A DNA stretch of 17,831 nucleotides. Source: Candidatus Pacearchaeota archaeon (lineage in GTDB: Archaea > Nanoarchaeota > Nanoarchaeia > Pacearchaeales > GW2011-AR1). Position numbers and translations under genes: made by a program. How positions within the stretch are numbered: position 1 is the first letter of the stretch; every line of letters starts with the position of its first letter. The notes beneath the pieces were generated by a model. That model was given only the letters and a program-made list of their open reading frames with translations. It did not search any database and was not told where the DNA came from. The DNA lies in assembly GCA_002686195.1 (NCBI GenBank), contig NZAS01000105.1, forward strand, positions 1 to 17,831. The letters are read 5' to 3'. Shown piece by piece: positions 6,884 to 12,699 of the stretch.

Positions 6884-6902
6884 GGTTTTAAAAACTTCAG
6901 TT
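6877..6902 (+). promoter_or_regulatory. Near-palindromic TATA promoter for the gene at 6953
   Basis: AACTGAAG (6877-6884) and CTTCAGTT (6895-6902) flank GTTTTAAAAA, giving a 26-base inverted repeat that departs from perfect symmetry at only one base pair. TATA placement predicts a start near 6915 and a leader of about 37 bases. That leader carries AGGAGGTGA (6941-6949), a full Shine-Dalgarno, unlike the mostly leaderless neighbours. Confidence 0.6.
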
Positions 6903-6952
6903 TGTTAATAGTGTTAACCTATTATTATAGGAAAAAGAGAAGGAGGTGAAAT

Positions 6953-7330
6953 ATGGCATATACTACGATTGAAATTATGGCTTTGATTGCTATCATTGCG
7001 ACTGTTGTTAAACTTGTTGCTGTTGCTATTAATCAAAAGGCATATATGAATTTTGCAAAGAACATCTATTCAAAACCTGGGTTGGCTAAGTTGGTTTTTG
7101 TGATATTGGCTGCTATTGTGCTTTATTATTTAGTACAATCTGGAGTTGATATTATTACGATATTGGCTGTGACATTATTTGTGGCTTTATTGTATGGAAT
7201 AAGCTTTGTGAACTACATTGATGACTTGCTTGCAAAAATAGATAAGGTAAACATTTGGAAGGATCACATGATTGACTGGATAATCTGGATAGCGTTGATT
7301 GTCTGGGGTGCTTACGTTTTGTTTATGTAA
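6953..7330 (+). CDS. Small four-helix integral membrane protein, unknown function
   Basis: This 125-residue protein has about four predicted transmembrane helices: residues about 7-27, 45-63, 66-86 and 106-124. A short charged loop (NYIDDLLAKIDKVNIWKDHM) precedes the last helix. The start is fixed by an unusually strong Shine-Dalgarno, AGGAGGTGA at 6941-6949, three bases before ATG. Its symmetric promoter, tandem upstream hairpins and downstream hairpins make it an isolated single-gene unit, consistent with high or regulated expression. I recognise no named family. Similar small helical membrane proteins are common in DPANN archaea, but that is a general recollection, not a homology claim. 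Confidence 0.75.
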   Translation: MAYTTIEIMALIAIIATVVKLVAVAINQKAYMNFAKNIYSKPGLAKLVFVILAAIVLYYLVQSGVDIITILAVTLFVALLYGISFVNYIDDLLAKIDKVNIWKDHMIDWIIWIALIVWGAYVLFM

Positions 7331-7347
7331 GTCTATAATTTATTTCA

Positions 7348-7421
7348 TCAAGATGTAAAACATCTTGAATGCCTAAAAGTTAGAAAGCCAATAAAAAACT
7401 TTTAGGTTATTTATTATTTTT
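7348..7421 (+). terminator. Double hairpin plus T-rich terminator after the membrane protein gene
   Basis: TCAAGATG (7348-7355) pairs with CATCTTGA (7361-7368), and CCTAAAAGTT (7372-7381) pairs with AACTTTTAGG (7397-7406). A T-rich run (TTATTTATTATTTTTC) follows immediately. Confidence 0.6.
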
Positions 7422-7509
7422 CTTACAACAATGCTTAAATAGGGTGGAGCTTATTTTTTGATAACGAGTTTTTAGATTACTATTTTAATCGATAAAAAGG
7501 TTTTTAAAC
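7422..7509 (+). promoter_or_regulatory. Promoter region of the rpo7 operon
   Basis: TTTTTAAAC at 7501-7509 lies about 25 bases before ATG 7530 within a GGTTTTTAAACC palindrome. A second TATA-like GCTTAAATAG lies near 7432-7441 without an obvious gene. Nothing else is seen in the interval. Confidence 0.5.
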
Positions 7510-7529
7510 CGATTTTTTGTTACTCTGCT

Positions 7530-8159
7530 ATGTTCTATTTATTAGATGTTGAAGATCATGTGAGGGTTGAACCTAAGCATTTTGGTTTGCTTACTCATGA
7601 GGCTATTGAGACGCAATTGAATGAGAGTTATGTTGATAGGATTGATAAGGAACTTGGGTATGTGATTTCTGTTATAAGTGTTGATGATGTTGATGATGGT
7701 GTGATTATTCCTGGGGATGGGGCCGCATTTTATAAGACCAAGTTTAAGATTTTGGCTTGGAAGCCTGAACTGCATGAATTGATTTACGGGAATATTGTTG
7801 AGATTACTAATTTTGGAGCTTTTATGCAAATCGGACCTGCGCAGGGAATGATTCATATTTCGCAGACAATGGAAGATTATGTTTCTGTTAGTAAGACTGG
7901 AACTTTAGCTGGGAAGTCAAGTAAGAGAGTTTTGTCTAAAGGGGATGATTGTGTTGCAAGAATTGTTGCTATTTCATATAAGGGAGATAGTCCGAAAATA
8001 GGATTGACGATGAGACAGCCTGGATTAGGAAAATTGCAGTGGCTTGATGAAGATAGGAAGAAGAAAGATTCTGTTGCTAAGAAGGCTGCGAAGGCCGCTG
8101 ATAAAGAAGAAAAAGCTTCTGGCGGTGCTAAGAAGGGAAAGAAGGAGGAGAAGAAATGA
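7530..8159 (+). CDS. rpo7: DNA-directed RNA polymerase subunit Rpo7 (RpoE')
   Basis: This 209-residue protein is the Rpo7 half of the Rpo4/Rpo7 stalk, which binds emerging RNA and helps open the promoter. The N-terminal part (MFYLLDVEDHVRVEPKHFG) matches the archaeal RpoE' tip domain. An S1/OB RNA-binding domain follows from about residue 82 (GNIVEITNFGAFMQIGPAQG then MIHISQ). The last 30-35 residues are a Lys/Ala/Glu-rich tail, making it slightly longer than the usual 180-190 residues. It heads the operon rpo7, unknown ORF, spt4-like, S24e, S27ae, whose genes overlap by one to four bases. This is the familiar archaeal order with one extra ORF. Its TGA overlaps the next ATG (ATGA). Confidence 0.95.
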   Translation: MFYLLDVEDHVRVEPKHFGLLTHEAIETQLNESYVDRIDKELGYVISVISVDDVDDGVIIPGDGAAFYKTKFKILAWKPELHELIYGNIVEITNFGAFMQIGPAQGMIHISQTMEDYVSVSKTGTLAGKSSKRVLSKGDDCVARIVAISYKGDSPKIGLTMRQPGLGKLQWLDEDRKKKDSVAKKAAKAADKEEKASGGAKKGKKEEKK

Positions 8160-8410
8160 GAGTTAATATGTATGAAGAAAGTTTTAATATTATGCCTAAT
8201 AGTCCTCACAGTGATGTTGACGTTGGTGAGGATTTGGACGCGAGCAGACTTTATGATGTTCATGCTTGGGTTGGGGATGAGGAAAGACATGCTATAAGGA
8301 CGAATGTTTTGGGTGCAAGTGTTGAGAGTAGTTTAAAGGGGTTGGAATGTAATCATGGAGATGAGTTGAGAGGTATTGGGATTTCAGAAGCTAGGGGGGT
8401 TGTGGCATAA
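8156..8410 (+). CDS. Small acidic protein of unknown function within the rpo7-S27ae operon
   Basis: This 84-residue ORF overlaps the rpo7 stop (ATGA at 8156-8159). It is preceded by a GGAGGAG Shine-Dalgarno in the rpo7 tail, and its own stop overlaps the next start (TAATG). The tight coupling at both ends strongly suggests it is translated. The protein is soluble and acidic, with SPHSDVDVGEDLDASRLYD near the N-terminus and HAWVGDEERHAIRTNVLG in the middle. It has one cysteine and no membrane segment. I do not recognise the family. In most archaea spt4 follows rpo7 directly, so this is an extra or lineage-specific member of the operon. Confidence 0.65.
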   Translation: MRVNMYEESFNIMPNSPHSDVDVGEDLDASRLYDVHAWVGDEERHAIRTNVLGASVESSLKGLECNHGDELRGIGISEARGVVA

Positions 8411-8580
8411 TGGCAACAGCGGTTAAGACTCGTGATTTAGGACAGGAAGAAAGTTCTGGGAAGAAAGCTGGGGAAGAGAATTTGAGAGGGAAAGTTATAA
8501 TTATTAATCCAGAGGAATCTGAAATTGCTGAGAATCTTGAGATCAAAGAGAAGGGTGTTTATGGGGTTAAATTTAGATGA
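8410..8580 (+). CDS. spt4: Spt4-like transcription elongation factor (RpoE'') lacking its zinc ribbon
   Basis: This 56-residue ORF uses ATG 8410, overlapping the previous stop (TAATG); its TGA overlaps the S24e ATG (ATGA). The C-terminal half, GKVIIINPEESEIAENLEIK followed by KGVYGVKFR, matches archaeal Spt4, which pairs with Spt5 to keep RNA polymerase processive. The position between rpo7 and S24e is also where archaeal spt4 sits. The N-terminal half should carry two CxxC pairs of a zinc ribbon, but the residues aligned there (AVKTRDLGQEESSGKKAGEE) contain no cysteine. Length is near normal, so substitution rather than deletion is likely. It could still bind Spt5 through the strand pairing in the C-terminal half; that is inference. 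Confidence 0.8.
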   Translation: MATAVKTRDLGQEESSGKKAGEENLRGKVIIINPEESEIAENLEIKEKGVYGVKFR

Positions 8581-8939
8581 GCGAACAAGAATTAGATTTT
8601 AAGAATTCCTTATTGAAAAGGAGAGAAGTTGAATTTGAGATTTCTGCTGAAGGGAATCCTGGGTATGCTAAAGCTAAAAAGGAAGTTGCTGAAAAGTTTA
8701 ATGTTTCTGAAGATTTGATTGTTATTAAGACATTGAAAAGTAAGTTTGGGATGAATACTTTTTTGGTTGATGCTTTTATTTATGATAGTAAAGAGGATTT
8801 GGAAAGTGTTGAGCCTAAAGTAAAGATTAGTGGGGAAAAGAAAGAAGGGGAAGGAGCACAGGAACAGCCAAAGCCTGAGGTGAAGGAAGAAGTTAAAGAG
8901 GAAGTGAAGGAAGAAAAACCTGAGGAGGCTAAGGAATAA
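8577..8939 (+). CDS. rps24e: Ribosomal protein S24e
   Basis: This 120-residue small-subunit ribosomal protein has the S24e core visible as NSLLKRREVEFEI, followed by the AKKEVAEKFNVSEDLIVIKTLKSKFG region and FIYDSKEDLESVEPK. The core is about 90 residues; the remaining 30 are a Glu/Lys/Pro tail with KEEV repeats. That tail shares AQEQPKPE and 17 identical bases with the tail of S6e at the start of the window. Its start overlaps the spt4-like stop and its TAA overlaps the S27ae start (TAATG), so it is translationally coupled on both sides. Confidence 0.93.
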   Translation: MSEQELDFKNSLLKRREVEFEISAEGNPGYAKAKKEVAEKFNVSEDLIVIKTLKSKFGMNTFLVDAFIYDSKEDLESVEPKVKISGEKKEGEGAQEQPKPEVKEEVKEEVKEEKPEEAKE

Positions 8940-9190
8940 TGGCACCTCCAAAAGGTGGAACTACTAGTGATGGTGAGGGGAAGAAGACTAAGAAGAATAA
9001 GCCAACTAGTAAGAAGTATAGTCATTATGTTATTGAATCTGGGGTTGCGAAGAAGATGAAGAAGAGTTGTCCTCGTTGTGGGCCTGGGATTTTCTTGGCT
9101 GAGCATGATAATAGGTTCTATTGTGGGAAATGTGCTTATACTGAGTTTAAAGGGAAGAAGGCTGATTCTGTAGAAGAAAAGAAGGAATAA
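8939..9190 (+). CDS. rps27ae: Ribosomal protein S27ae (zinc ribbon)
   Basis: This 83-residue small-subunit ribosomal protein is the archaeal counterpart of the eukaryotic ubiquitin-fused S27a, without ubiquitin. The zinc ribbon is intact: CPRC then, about 20 residues later, CGKC, within KSCPRCGPGIFLAEHDNRFY and CGKCAYTEF. About 25 extra N-terminal residues rich in Lys, Gly and Thr, and a short charged C-terminal tail, make it longer than typical archaeal S27ae (about 50-65 residues). It is the last gene of the rpo7 operon and is followed directly, tail to tail, by the minus-strand gene at 9191. Confidence 0.93.
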   Translation: MAPPKGGTTSDGEGKKTKKNKPTSKKYSHYVIESGVAKKMKKSCPRCGPGIFLAEHDNRFYCGKCAYTEFKGKKADSVEEKKE

Positions 9191-9427
9191 CTATTTAGCT
9201 TCTGGGGGTGTTGGGCACATTGAGCAAAGGGATGCTTTTCTTGGGGCGTTGAGTTCGTATGTTTTATAATTTTTAGAACACACAGAGTTGCAAAAAGTTG
9301 CTTTTTTAGGGTAGACAAACTCTAACATCTTTACATTTTCTATATGGGCATTTTTCTTTTTAATGGATTTATTGCAGAATTCGCATTTTACATTAAAATT
9401 TTTAGTTAAAACAGACATAAGTTTCAT
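9191..9427 (-). CDS. Small cysteine-rich, probably metal-binding protein
   Basis: This 78-residue minus-strand ORF starts at ATG 9427, with a TATA-like TTAAAT (plus coordinates 9450-9455) about 26 bases upstream, so a leaderless mRNA is likely. Cysteines are grouped as CEFC (residues about 15-18), CNSVC (about 46-50) and CSMC (about 68-71). This is a treble-clef or FCS/MYM-like pattern that would bind one or two zinc ions. Lysine-rich surroundings would suit nucleic-acid binding, though that is inference. The stop codon is immediately adjacent to the S27ae stop on the other strand. I cannot assign it to a named family. Confidence 0.65.
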   Translation of the reverse strand: MKLMSVLTKNFNVKCEFCNKSIKKKNAHIENVKMLEFVYPKKATFCNSVCSKNYKTYELNAPRKASLCSMCPTPPEAK

Positions 9428-9482
9428 AGGAATTGTAAGTATGGAGTTTATTTAATGGTTTTGGAAACGGTGTGAAAAATAT

Positions 9483-10013
9483 TTAAACAAAGTTCAGAAC
9501 TTTGTTAATATCACTAATTACTCTTTTCGCTCTAGATCCGCTTGGGCAATCCTTTCTATATTTGGAATTGATTAGTAGGGCGTCCGTGCCTACGTCTTTT
9601 GCAGGTTTGCAGTCCCATAAGTAGGTATCTCCAACCATTAACGCATCTTTTTTATTTAAATTAAATTTTTTTAGAGTTTTAAGGATATATTCACCTTTGG
9701 CTTTCATGATTGGGGGTGTCGCGTGAGTTTCATCGATATAGTTTGTTAATTTAAAATATTTGACTTTATCTTTTAGTATTTTATTTGCTATTTTTGGGGA
9801 ATATGGGTTTGCACTTAGAATTACTATAGTTATGCCTTTTTCCTTTAATTCTCTTAGAGTTTCAACTACGAAAGGCGTTAATTCAATGTGCTCATTTGGA
9901 TCATCTTTTGTTTTTTCATTGTGATAAATCCAATGAGGTTTTTCTTCATATTTTGTGGTTTTTGGATACCAAAGGGTTCCGTCACCATCAAAAAATACAA
10001 TTTTCTTTTTCAT
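9483..10013 (-). CDS. HAD-superfamily phosphatase (HAD-III / MDP-1-like)
   Basis: This 176-residue haloacid-dehalogenase-fold hydrolase has motif I FFDGDGTLW near the N-terminus (nucleophile Asp9, acid/base Asp11), motif II in VILSANPY and motif IV in MVGDTYLWD. There is no large cap insertion, so it belongs with compact HAD-III members such as MDP-1, polynucleotide-phosphatase-like or histidinol-phosphatase-type enzymes. The segment after motif I (YEEKPHWIYHNE) is family-like for MDP-1. The substrate cannot be read from sequence. The TATA-like region at about 10027-10037 is AT-rich on both strands and may also serve the divergent leader at 10058, although its spacing to ATG 10013 is a little short. 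Confidence 0.85.
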   Translation of the reverse strand: MKKKIVFFDGDGTLWYPKTTKYEEKPHWIYHNEKTKDDPNEHIELTPFVVETLRELKEKGITIVILSANPYSPKIANKILKDKVKYFKLTNYIDETHATPPIMKAKGEYILKTLKKFNLNKKDALMVGDTYLWDCKPAKDVGTDALLINSKYRKDCPSGSRAKRVISDINKVLNFV

Positions 10014-10057
10014 GGTTGTTTTAAATCTTTATAATTAGTAGAAAATAAGAGAAATAT

Positions 10058-10205
10058 CCGTGCCTATTTTGATATTAATAGGAGTTTACGTCTCTTAATC
10101 GGGTTTAATCTTGGAAAATTAAAACCCTAGAAGAGGAGGCAATCATCCAAGCTAAAATTAGAAGGATGGTACGTCCTCTTCCGGGCAAAAAGAGGTGATA
10201 ATATA
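10058..10205 (+). ncRNA. Structured 5' leader with mutually exclusive pairings (candidate translational switch)
   Basis: From a TATA-like TTATAATTAG (10030-10038) a transcript would begin near 10058. The hairpins are CCTATT/AATAGG (10063-10068 with 10077-10082), GGGTTTAAT with ATTAAAACCC minus one bulged A (10101-10109, 10118-10127), and ATCATCC/GGATGGT (10142-10148, 10164-10170). AAGAGGA (10131-10137) can pair either with TCTCTT upstream (10091-10096) or with TCCTCTT downstream (10174-10180). The same CCTCTT can instead pair with AAGAGG at 10190-10195, which overlaps the eight-base Shine-Dalgarno GAGGTGAT (10192-10199) placed six bases before TTG 10206. No known riboswitch class is recognised. 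The pairings are seen in sequence; their function is inferred. Confidence 0.5.
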
Positions 10206-10400
10206 TTGAGCTGTGGGAAGTATTTAAAGTTTTCGGTATGTTGTAACTTTTCAATGGAGACAGCAGTGATTTGCCTCTTTTATGTGGTATATTGGTGTTA
10301 CTGGGGGATTTTGGACATTTTGGAATTGGACAGTTGGGCTGAACTTTACTGTCCTATAGTAGAACTCCCACTTAGGAATCCAATTGGACAACCCTTTTGA
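10206..10400 (+). CDS. Doubtful 64-aa Cys/Trp-rich hydrophobic ORF behind the structured leader
   Basis: TTG 10206 is preceded by GAGGTGAT at ideal spacing, which is the only strong argument for translation. The product would have a hydrophobic central stretch (AVICLFYVVYWCYWGILDIL) that could be one membrane helix, several cysteines, and a short polar end. Codon use and residue composition are unlike the neighbouring genes, and the stop lies inside the terminator hairpin. An internal TATA (TATTTAAAG, 10221-10229) sits about 28 bases before ATG 10254, so a 48-residue version or a noncoding RNA from that point is also possible. Confidence 0.3.
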   Translation: MSCGKYLKFSVCCNFSMETAVICLFYVVYWCYWGILDILELDSWAELYCPIVELPLRNPIGQPF

Positions 10401-10420
10401 GAAGCGTTGTCTTATTTTTA
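10251..10420 (+). ncRNA. Possible small RNA with its own TATA box and intrinsic-type terminator
   Basis: TATTTAAAG at 10221-10229 predicts a start near 10251. Inside lies the hairpin GGACAGT/ACTGTCC (10328-10334, 10348-10354). At the 3' end GACAAC/GTTGTC (10387-10392, 10406-10411) is followed by TTATTTTTA. SRP and RNase P conserved motifs were looked for and not found. Confidence 0.35.
10387..10420 (+). terminator. Hairpin plus T-tract terminator
   Basis: GACAAC (10387-10392) pairs with GTTGTC (10406-10411), followed by TTATTTTTA. It ends whatever is transcribed from 10058 or 10251 before the scpA promoter. Confidence 0.6.
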
Positions 10421-10452
10421 GCCACCCCCAAAGCCAGTTATTATTGGAAAGG

Positions 10453-10461
10453 CATATAAAC
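10453..10461 (+). promoter_or_regulatory. TATA box for scpA
   Basis: CATATAAAC is centred about 25 bases before ATG 10482, supporting a leaderless start there and hence a genuinely Pro/Thr/Gln-rich N-terminus. Confidence 0.55.
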
Positions 10462-10481
10462 ATTGATAGATAGATTAGGTT

Positions 10482-11408
10482 ATGAGTGAACCCACCCACC
10501 CGCCCGAAACCCAATTATCACCCACCCAAGGGCAAAATAATAAGGTGGGGCAGGAGCAGATACACGATCTTCTTTTTAGCGACAAGCTTAGCTGGCAGAG
10601 CATTATTTATGACTTGATTAATACTGAGCAATTGGATGTTTGGGACTTGGATTTGAGTGTTTTGACGGATAGGTTTTTGGAGAAAGTGAGAGAGTTGGAA
10701 GAGGCGGATTTCTTTGTTTCTTCTAAGGTTTTATTGGCTGCTTCTTTGCTTTTGAGGATTAAGTCTGAGATTTTACTTAATAATTACTTGCCTGATTTGG
10801 ATGCTGTGCTTTTTGGGAAGGAGGAAGATAAGAAGTATACTCAGGAAAGGATTGAACTTGATGATGAGATTCCTGACCTTGTTCCCAGAAGTCCATTGCC
10901 TAGGACTAGGAAAGTTAGTTTGCAAGAGCTTATGGCTGCTCTTGGGAAAGCGATTAAGACTGAAAACCGTCGGATTGAAAGAGTTGTTGTGGCTAAGAGG
11001 CATGAGATGGAGACACAGATTTCTTTGCCTAGAAAGAGGATGAATATTAAAGATGAGATTAGGAATGTTTATGAGAAGTTGAAAGGGCTGTTTAGTCAGA
11101 GAGAGCAGAAGTTGGCTTTTTCTGAGTTGGCTGGGAAAGGTGTTGAGGAGAAGGTTGCGACTTTTGTTCCTTTGTTGCATTTGGATAATCAGAGAAAGGT
11201 TTTCTTGGAGCAGGAAGGACATTTTAAAGAGATTTGGGTTTGGATGCAGCATCATTATGATAAAAAGCACGCGGCTTTATTGGATTTGATGAAGAAAGAG
11301 GTTGAGGAAGAGATGGTTAAGATGGAGGCGGAGATGAGTGAGGAGGAAAAGGTTCGGGCTGACGATTTAGAAAATAAGTATAGTGATCCGTTGGGAGAGT
11401 TAGGTTAA
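10482..11408 (+). CDS. scpA: Segregation and condensation protein ScpA (kleisin)
   Basis: This 308-residue kleisin bridges the heads of SMC in the chromosome-condensing complex. The N-terminal kleisin domain is recognisable in WQSIIYDLINTEQLDVWDLD followed by LTDRFLEKV, and in the helix FVSSKVLLAASLLLRIKSEI. The middle is charged linker, and the C-terminal winged-helix region (FSELAGKGVEEKVATFVPLL then LLHLDNQRKVFLEQEGHFKEI) contacts the SMC head. The first 25 residues (SEPTHPPETQ...SPTQGQ) are not part of the usual domain. They are encoded by a C-rich G-quadruplex-type stretch related to the insert in the helicase gene. The 3' end overlaps hisS by nine bases, tail to tail. Neither smc nor scpB is in the window. 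Confidence 0.88.
   Translation: MSEPTHPPETQLSPTQGQNNKVGQEQIHDLLFSDKLSWQSIIYDLINTEQLDVWDLDLSVLTDRFLEKVRELEEADFFVSSKVLLAASLLLRIKSEILLNNYLPDLDAVLFGKEEDKKYTQERIELDDEIPDLVPRSPLPRTRKVSLQELMAALGKAIKTENRRIERVVVAKRHEMETQISLPRKRMNIKDEIRNVYEKLKGLFSQREQKLAFSELAGKGVEEKVATFVPLLHLDNQRKVFLEQEGHFKEIWVWMQHHYDKKHAALLDLMKKEVEEEMVKMEAEMSEEEKVRADDLENKYSDPLGELG
10491..10535 (+). repeat. C-rich four-tract motif at the scpA 5' end, related to the helicase insert
   Basis: CCCACCCACCCGCCC at 10491-10505 gives four G3 tracts with single-base loops on the minus strand. It is followed by TTATCACCCACCCAAGGGCA at about 10515-10534, which matches helicase bases 4147-4166 (TTATCGTCCACCCAAGGACA) at all but three or four positions. 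Confidence 0.7.
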
Positions 11409-12623
11409 TTTGTTAATCAATTGTTTTTCTGTTAATAATTTTTCCTCTCCGGAGGACATGTCTTTTAATTTGAACTTTTGCGATTCTATTTCTTGTTCTC
11501 CTACAAAGATTACATAAGGGATTTCTAGGGAGTTGGCGTAATCGAGTTGTTTGCTTGGGTTTCCAAATGTTGTTATGCAGGGGACTCCTGCTTTTCTTAA
11601 TTTCTTGGCTATGTTAAACATGGCTTTGTCTTCTTCGAATGATATTAACAATGCTTTAATCTTATTTTTGATTGGAATATTTGCTAGTTGCGTTAGACGT
11701 TCTAATCCAAATGAGAAACCTACTGCTGGGATATCTCTGTTTGATAGTTTTCCTACTACTTTATCATATCTTCCGCCTGCTCCAATTGAATCTTTGCTTT
11801 GAGGGGTTTTGAACTCGAAGACAGAACCTGTGTAGTAGGAAAGGCCACGTGCTAAGTATTGATTGAATTTTACTTGGATTTTATAGGCTTTACATTTTTC
11901 TATTAGTTCTTTGATTTGCTCCGCTCCTTTGAATCCGTTGTCTAAATAGAATTCTAGGTTTTTATCTAGGAGTTTGAATAAAGTTAAGACTTGGTTTGAG
12001 TCTGCGTATTTTTTTAGATTTAGTTTGACTTGGTCTTCTCCGATTTTGTCTAGTTTATCTAATTCTTTCATAATGGCTTCCGGATTTTGGATTTGGACTG
12101 ATTCTATTAGAGATTGTATTAAGGCTCTGTTATTTATTTCTATTTCAAAATCTATGTTTAAGGATTTTAGGATTTCTGATGCTAGGGCAAGGCATTCTGC
12201 ATCTGCATTTATTGAAGGATCACCGATAATGTCTGCGTCGCATTGTGTGAATTGTCTAAATCTATTGGATGTTATTGGTTCGTCTCTAAAGACCGGGCCT
12301 ATTTGGTATCTTTTGAAGGGCAACTTGAGGTTTGGGTTTTGTTTGAAAAGTCTTTGGAGTTGGAATGTGAATTCGTATCTTAGGCCTAGGTTTCTTCCTG
12401 CACGGTCTTTTAATCTGAAACGGTCGGAAACTGCTTCGTCTTCTTCTGCTGGGAGGGAATCTCCTTTGATTAGTTCGTCGAATTCTATTATTGGGGTTTC
12501 TAGAGGGACAAAGCCGTAGAGCTCGAAGTACTTTTGGATTGTTTTTTTGATTTCATTTCTTTTTTGGCTTATCGGGGGCAAGAAGTCTTGGAAGCCTTTT
12601 ACTGTGTCGATTTCGGGTTTCAT
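11400..12623 (-). CDS. hisS: Histidyl-tRNA synthetase
   Basis: This is a 407-residue class II aminoacyl-tRNA synthetase that attaches histidine to tRNA-His. Motif 2 is VFRDEPITSNRFRQF (residues about 111-125), the histidine-binding signature is LARGLSYYTG (257-266), with GAGGRYD (281-287), and motif 3 is GFSFGLERL (302-310). The anticodon-binding domain occupies the C-terminal 90 residues or so. ATG 12623 (MKPEIDTVKGFQDFLPP) is preferred over an in-frame ATG at 12665. The family begins close to KGFQDF, and a TATA-like ATACAAATA lies about 25 bases upstream (12644-12652). The gene lies directly downstream of tRNA-His on the same strand, so it may be expressed both from its own promoter and as a tRNA-hisS read-through. 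Confidence 0.96.
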   Translation of the reverse strand: MKPEIDTVKGFQDFLPPISQKRNEIKKTIQKYFELYGFVPLETPIIEFDELIKGDSLPAEEDEAVSDRFRLKDRAGRNLGLRYEFTFQLQRLFKQNPNLKLPFKRYQIGPVFRDEPITSNRFRQFTQCDADIIGDPSINADAECLALASEILKSLNIDFEIEINNRALIQSLIESVQIQNPEAIMKELDKLDKIGEDQVKLNLKKYADSNQVLTLFKLLDKNLEFYLDNGFKGAEQIKELIEKCKAYKIQVKFNQYLARGLSYYTGSVFEFKTPQSKDSIGAGGRYDKVVGKLSNRDIPAVGFSFGLERLTQLANIPIKNKIKALLISFEEDKAMFNIAKKLRKAGVPCITTFGNPSKQLDYANSLEIPYVIFVGEQEIESQKFKLKDMSSGEEKLLTEKQLINKLT

Positions 12624-12653
12624 TTTGTTTGTTATTGCCTTGTTATTTGTATG

Positions 12654-12698
12654 TCTCTGACTCACTCTTGCTCGGGGACTCGCTACGGCGAACAGAGA
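12654..12698 (-). repeat. tRNA-trailer hairpin element, tRNA-His copy
   Basis: Read on the minus strand from one base after the tRNA-His 3' end, it has TCTCTG, TTCGC, a 22-base apical part, GTGAG, a single T and CAGAGA. The arms pair (two wobble pairs in the upper stem) and leave the T bulged. It is 45 bases long and 42 of 45 identical to the copy after tRNA-Glu (14673-14717). Confidence 0.85.
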
Positions 12699-12699
12699 G

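Noticed and set aside
8610..9106. Minus-strand open frames over S24e and S27ae
   Set aside because: They are complements of the Lys/Glu-rich ribosomal protein codons, giving Phe/Leu/Ser-rich products with no independent support.
10063..10206. A known riboswitch class (fluoride, TPP, c-di-GMP, preQ1)
   Set aside because: None of the consensus cores I can recall is visible. It is reported only as an unclassified switch-like leader.
10058..10420. SRP RNA or RNase P RNA
   Set aside because: The conserved helix 8 GGAA/AGCAG core of SRP RNA and the P4 core of RNase P (GAGGAAAGUCC-like) are not present, apart from a chance UGUAAC.
11974..12519. Long plus-strand open frame inside hisS (181 codons)
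   Set aside because: It is a Ser/Leu/Phe-rich shadow of the minus-strand hisS gene, which has all class II synthetase motifs.
12624..12665. Upstream ATG at 12665 as the hisS start
   Set aside because: It would place the start inside the tRNA-trailer hairpin and upstream of the TATA-like box, and the extra 14 residues are not part of the HisRS family N-terminus.
12654..12698. CRISPR repeat or spacer array
   Set aside because: The copies are kilobases apart, occur in both orientations and are each attached to a tRNA. There is no regular repeat-spacer pattern and no cas gene.
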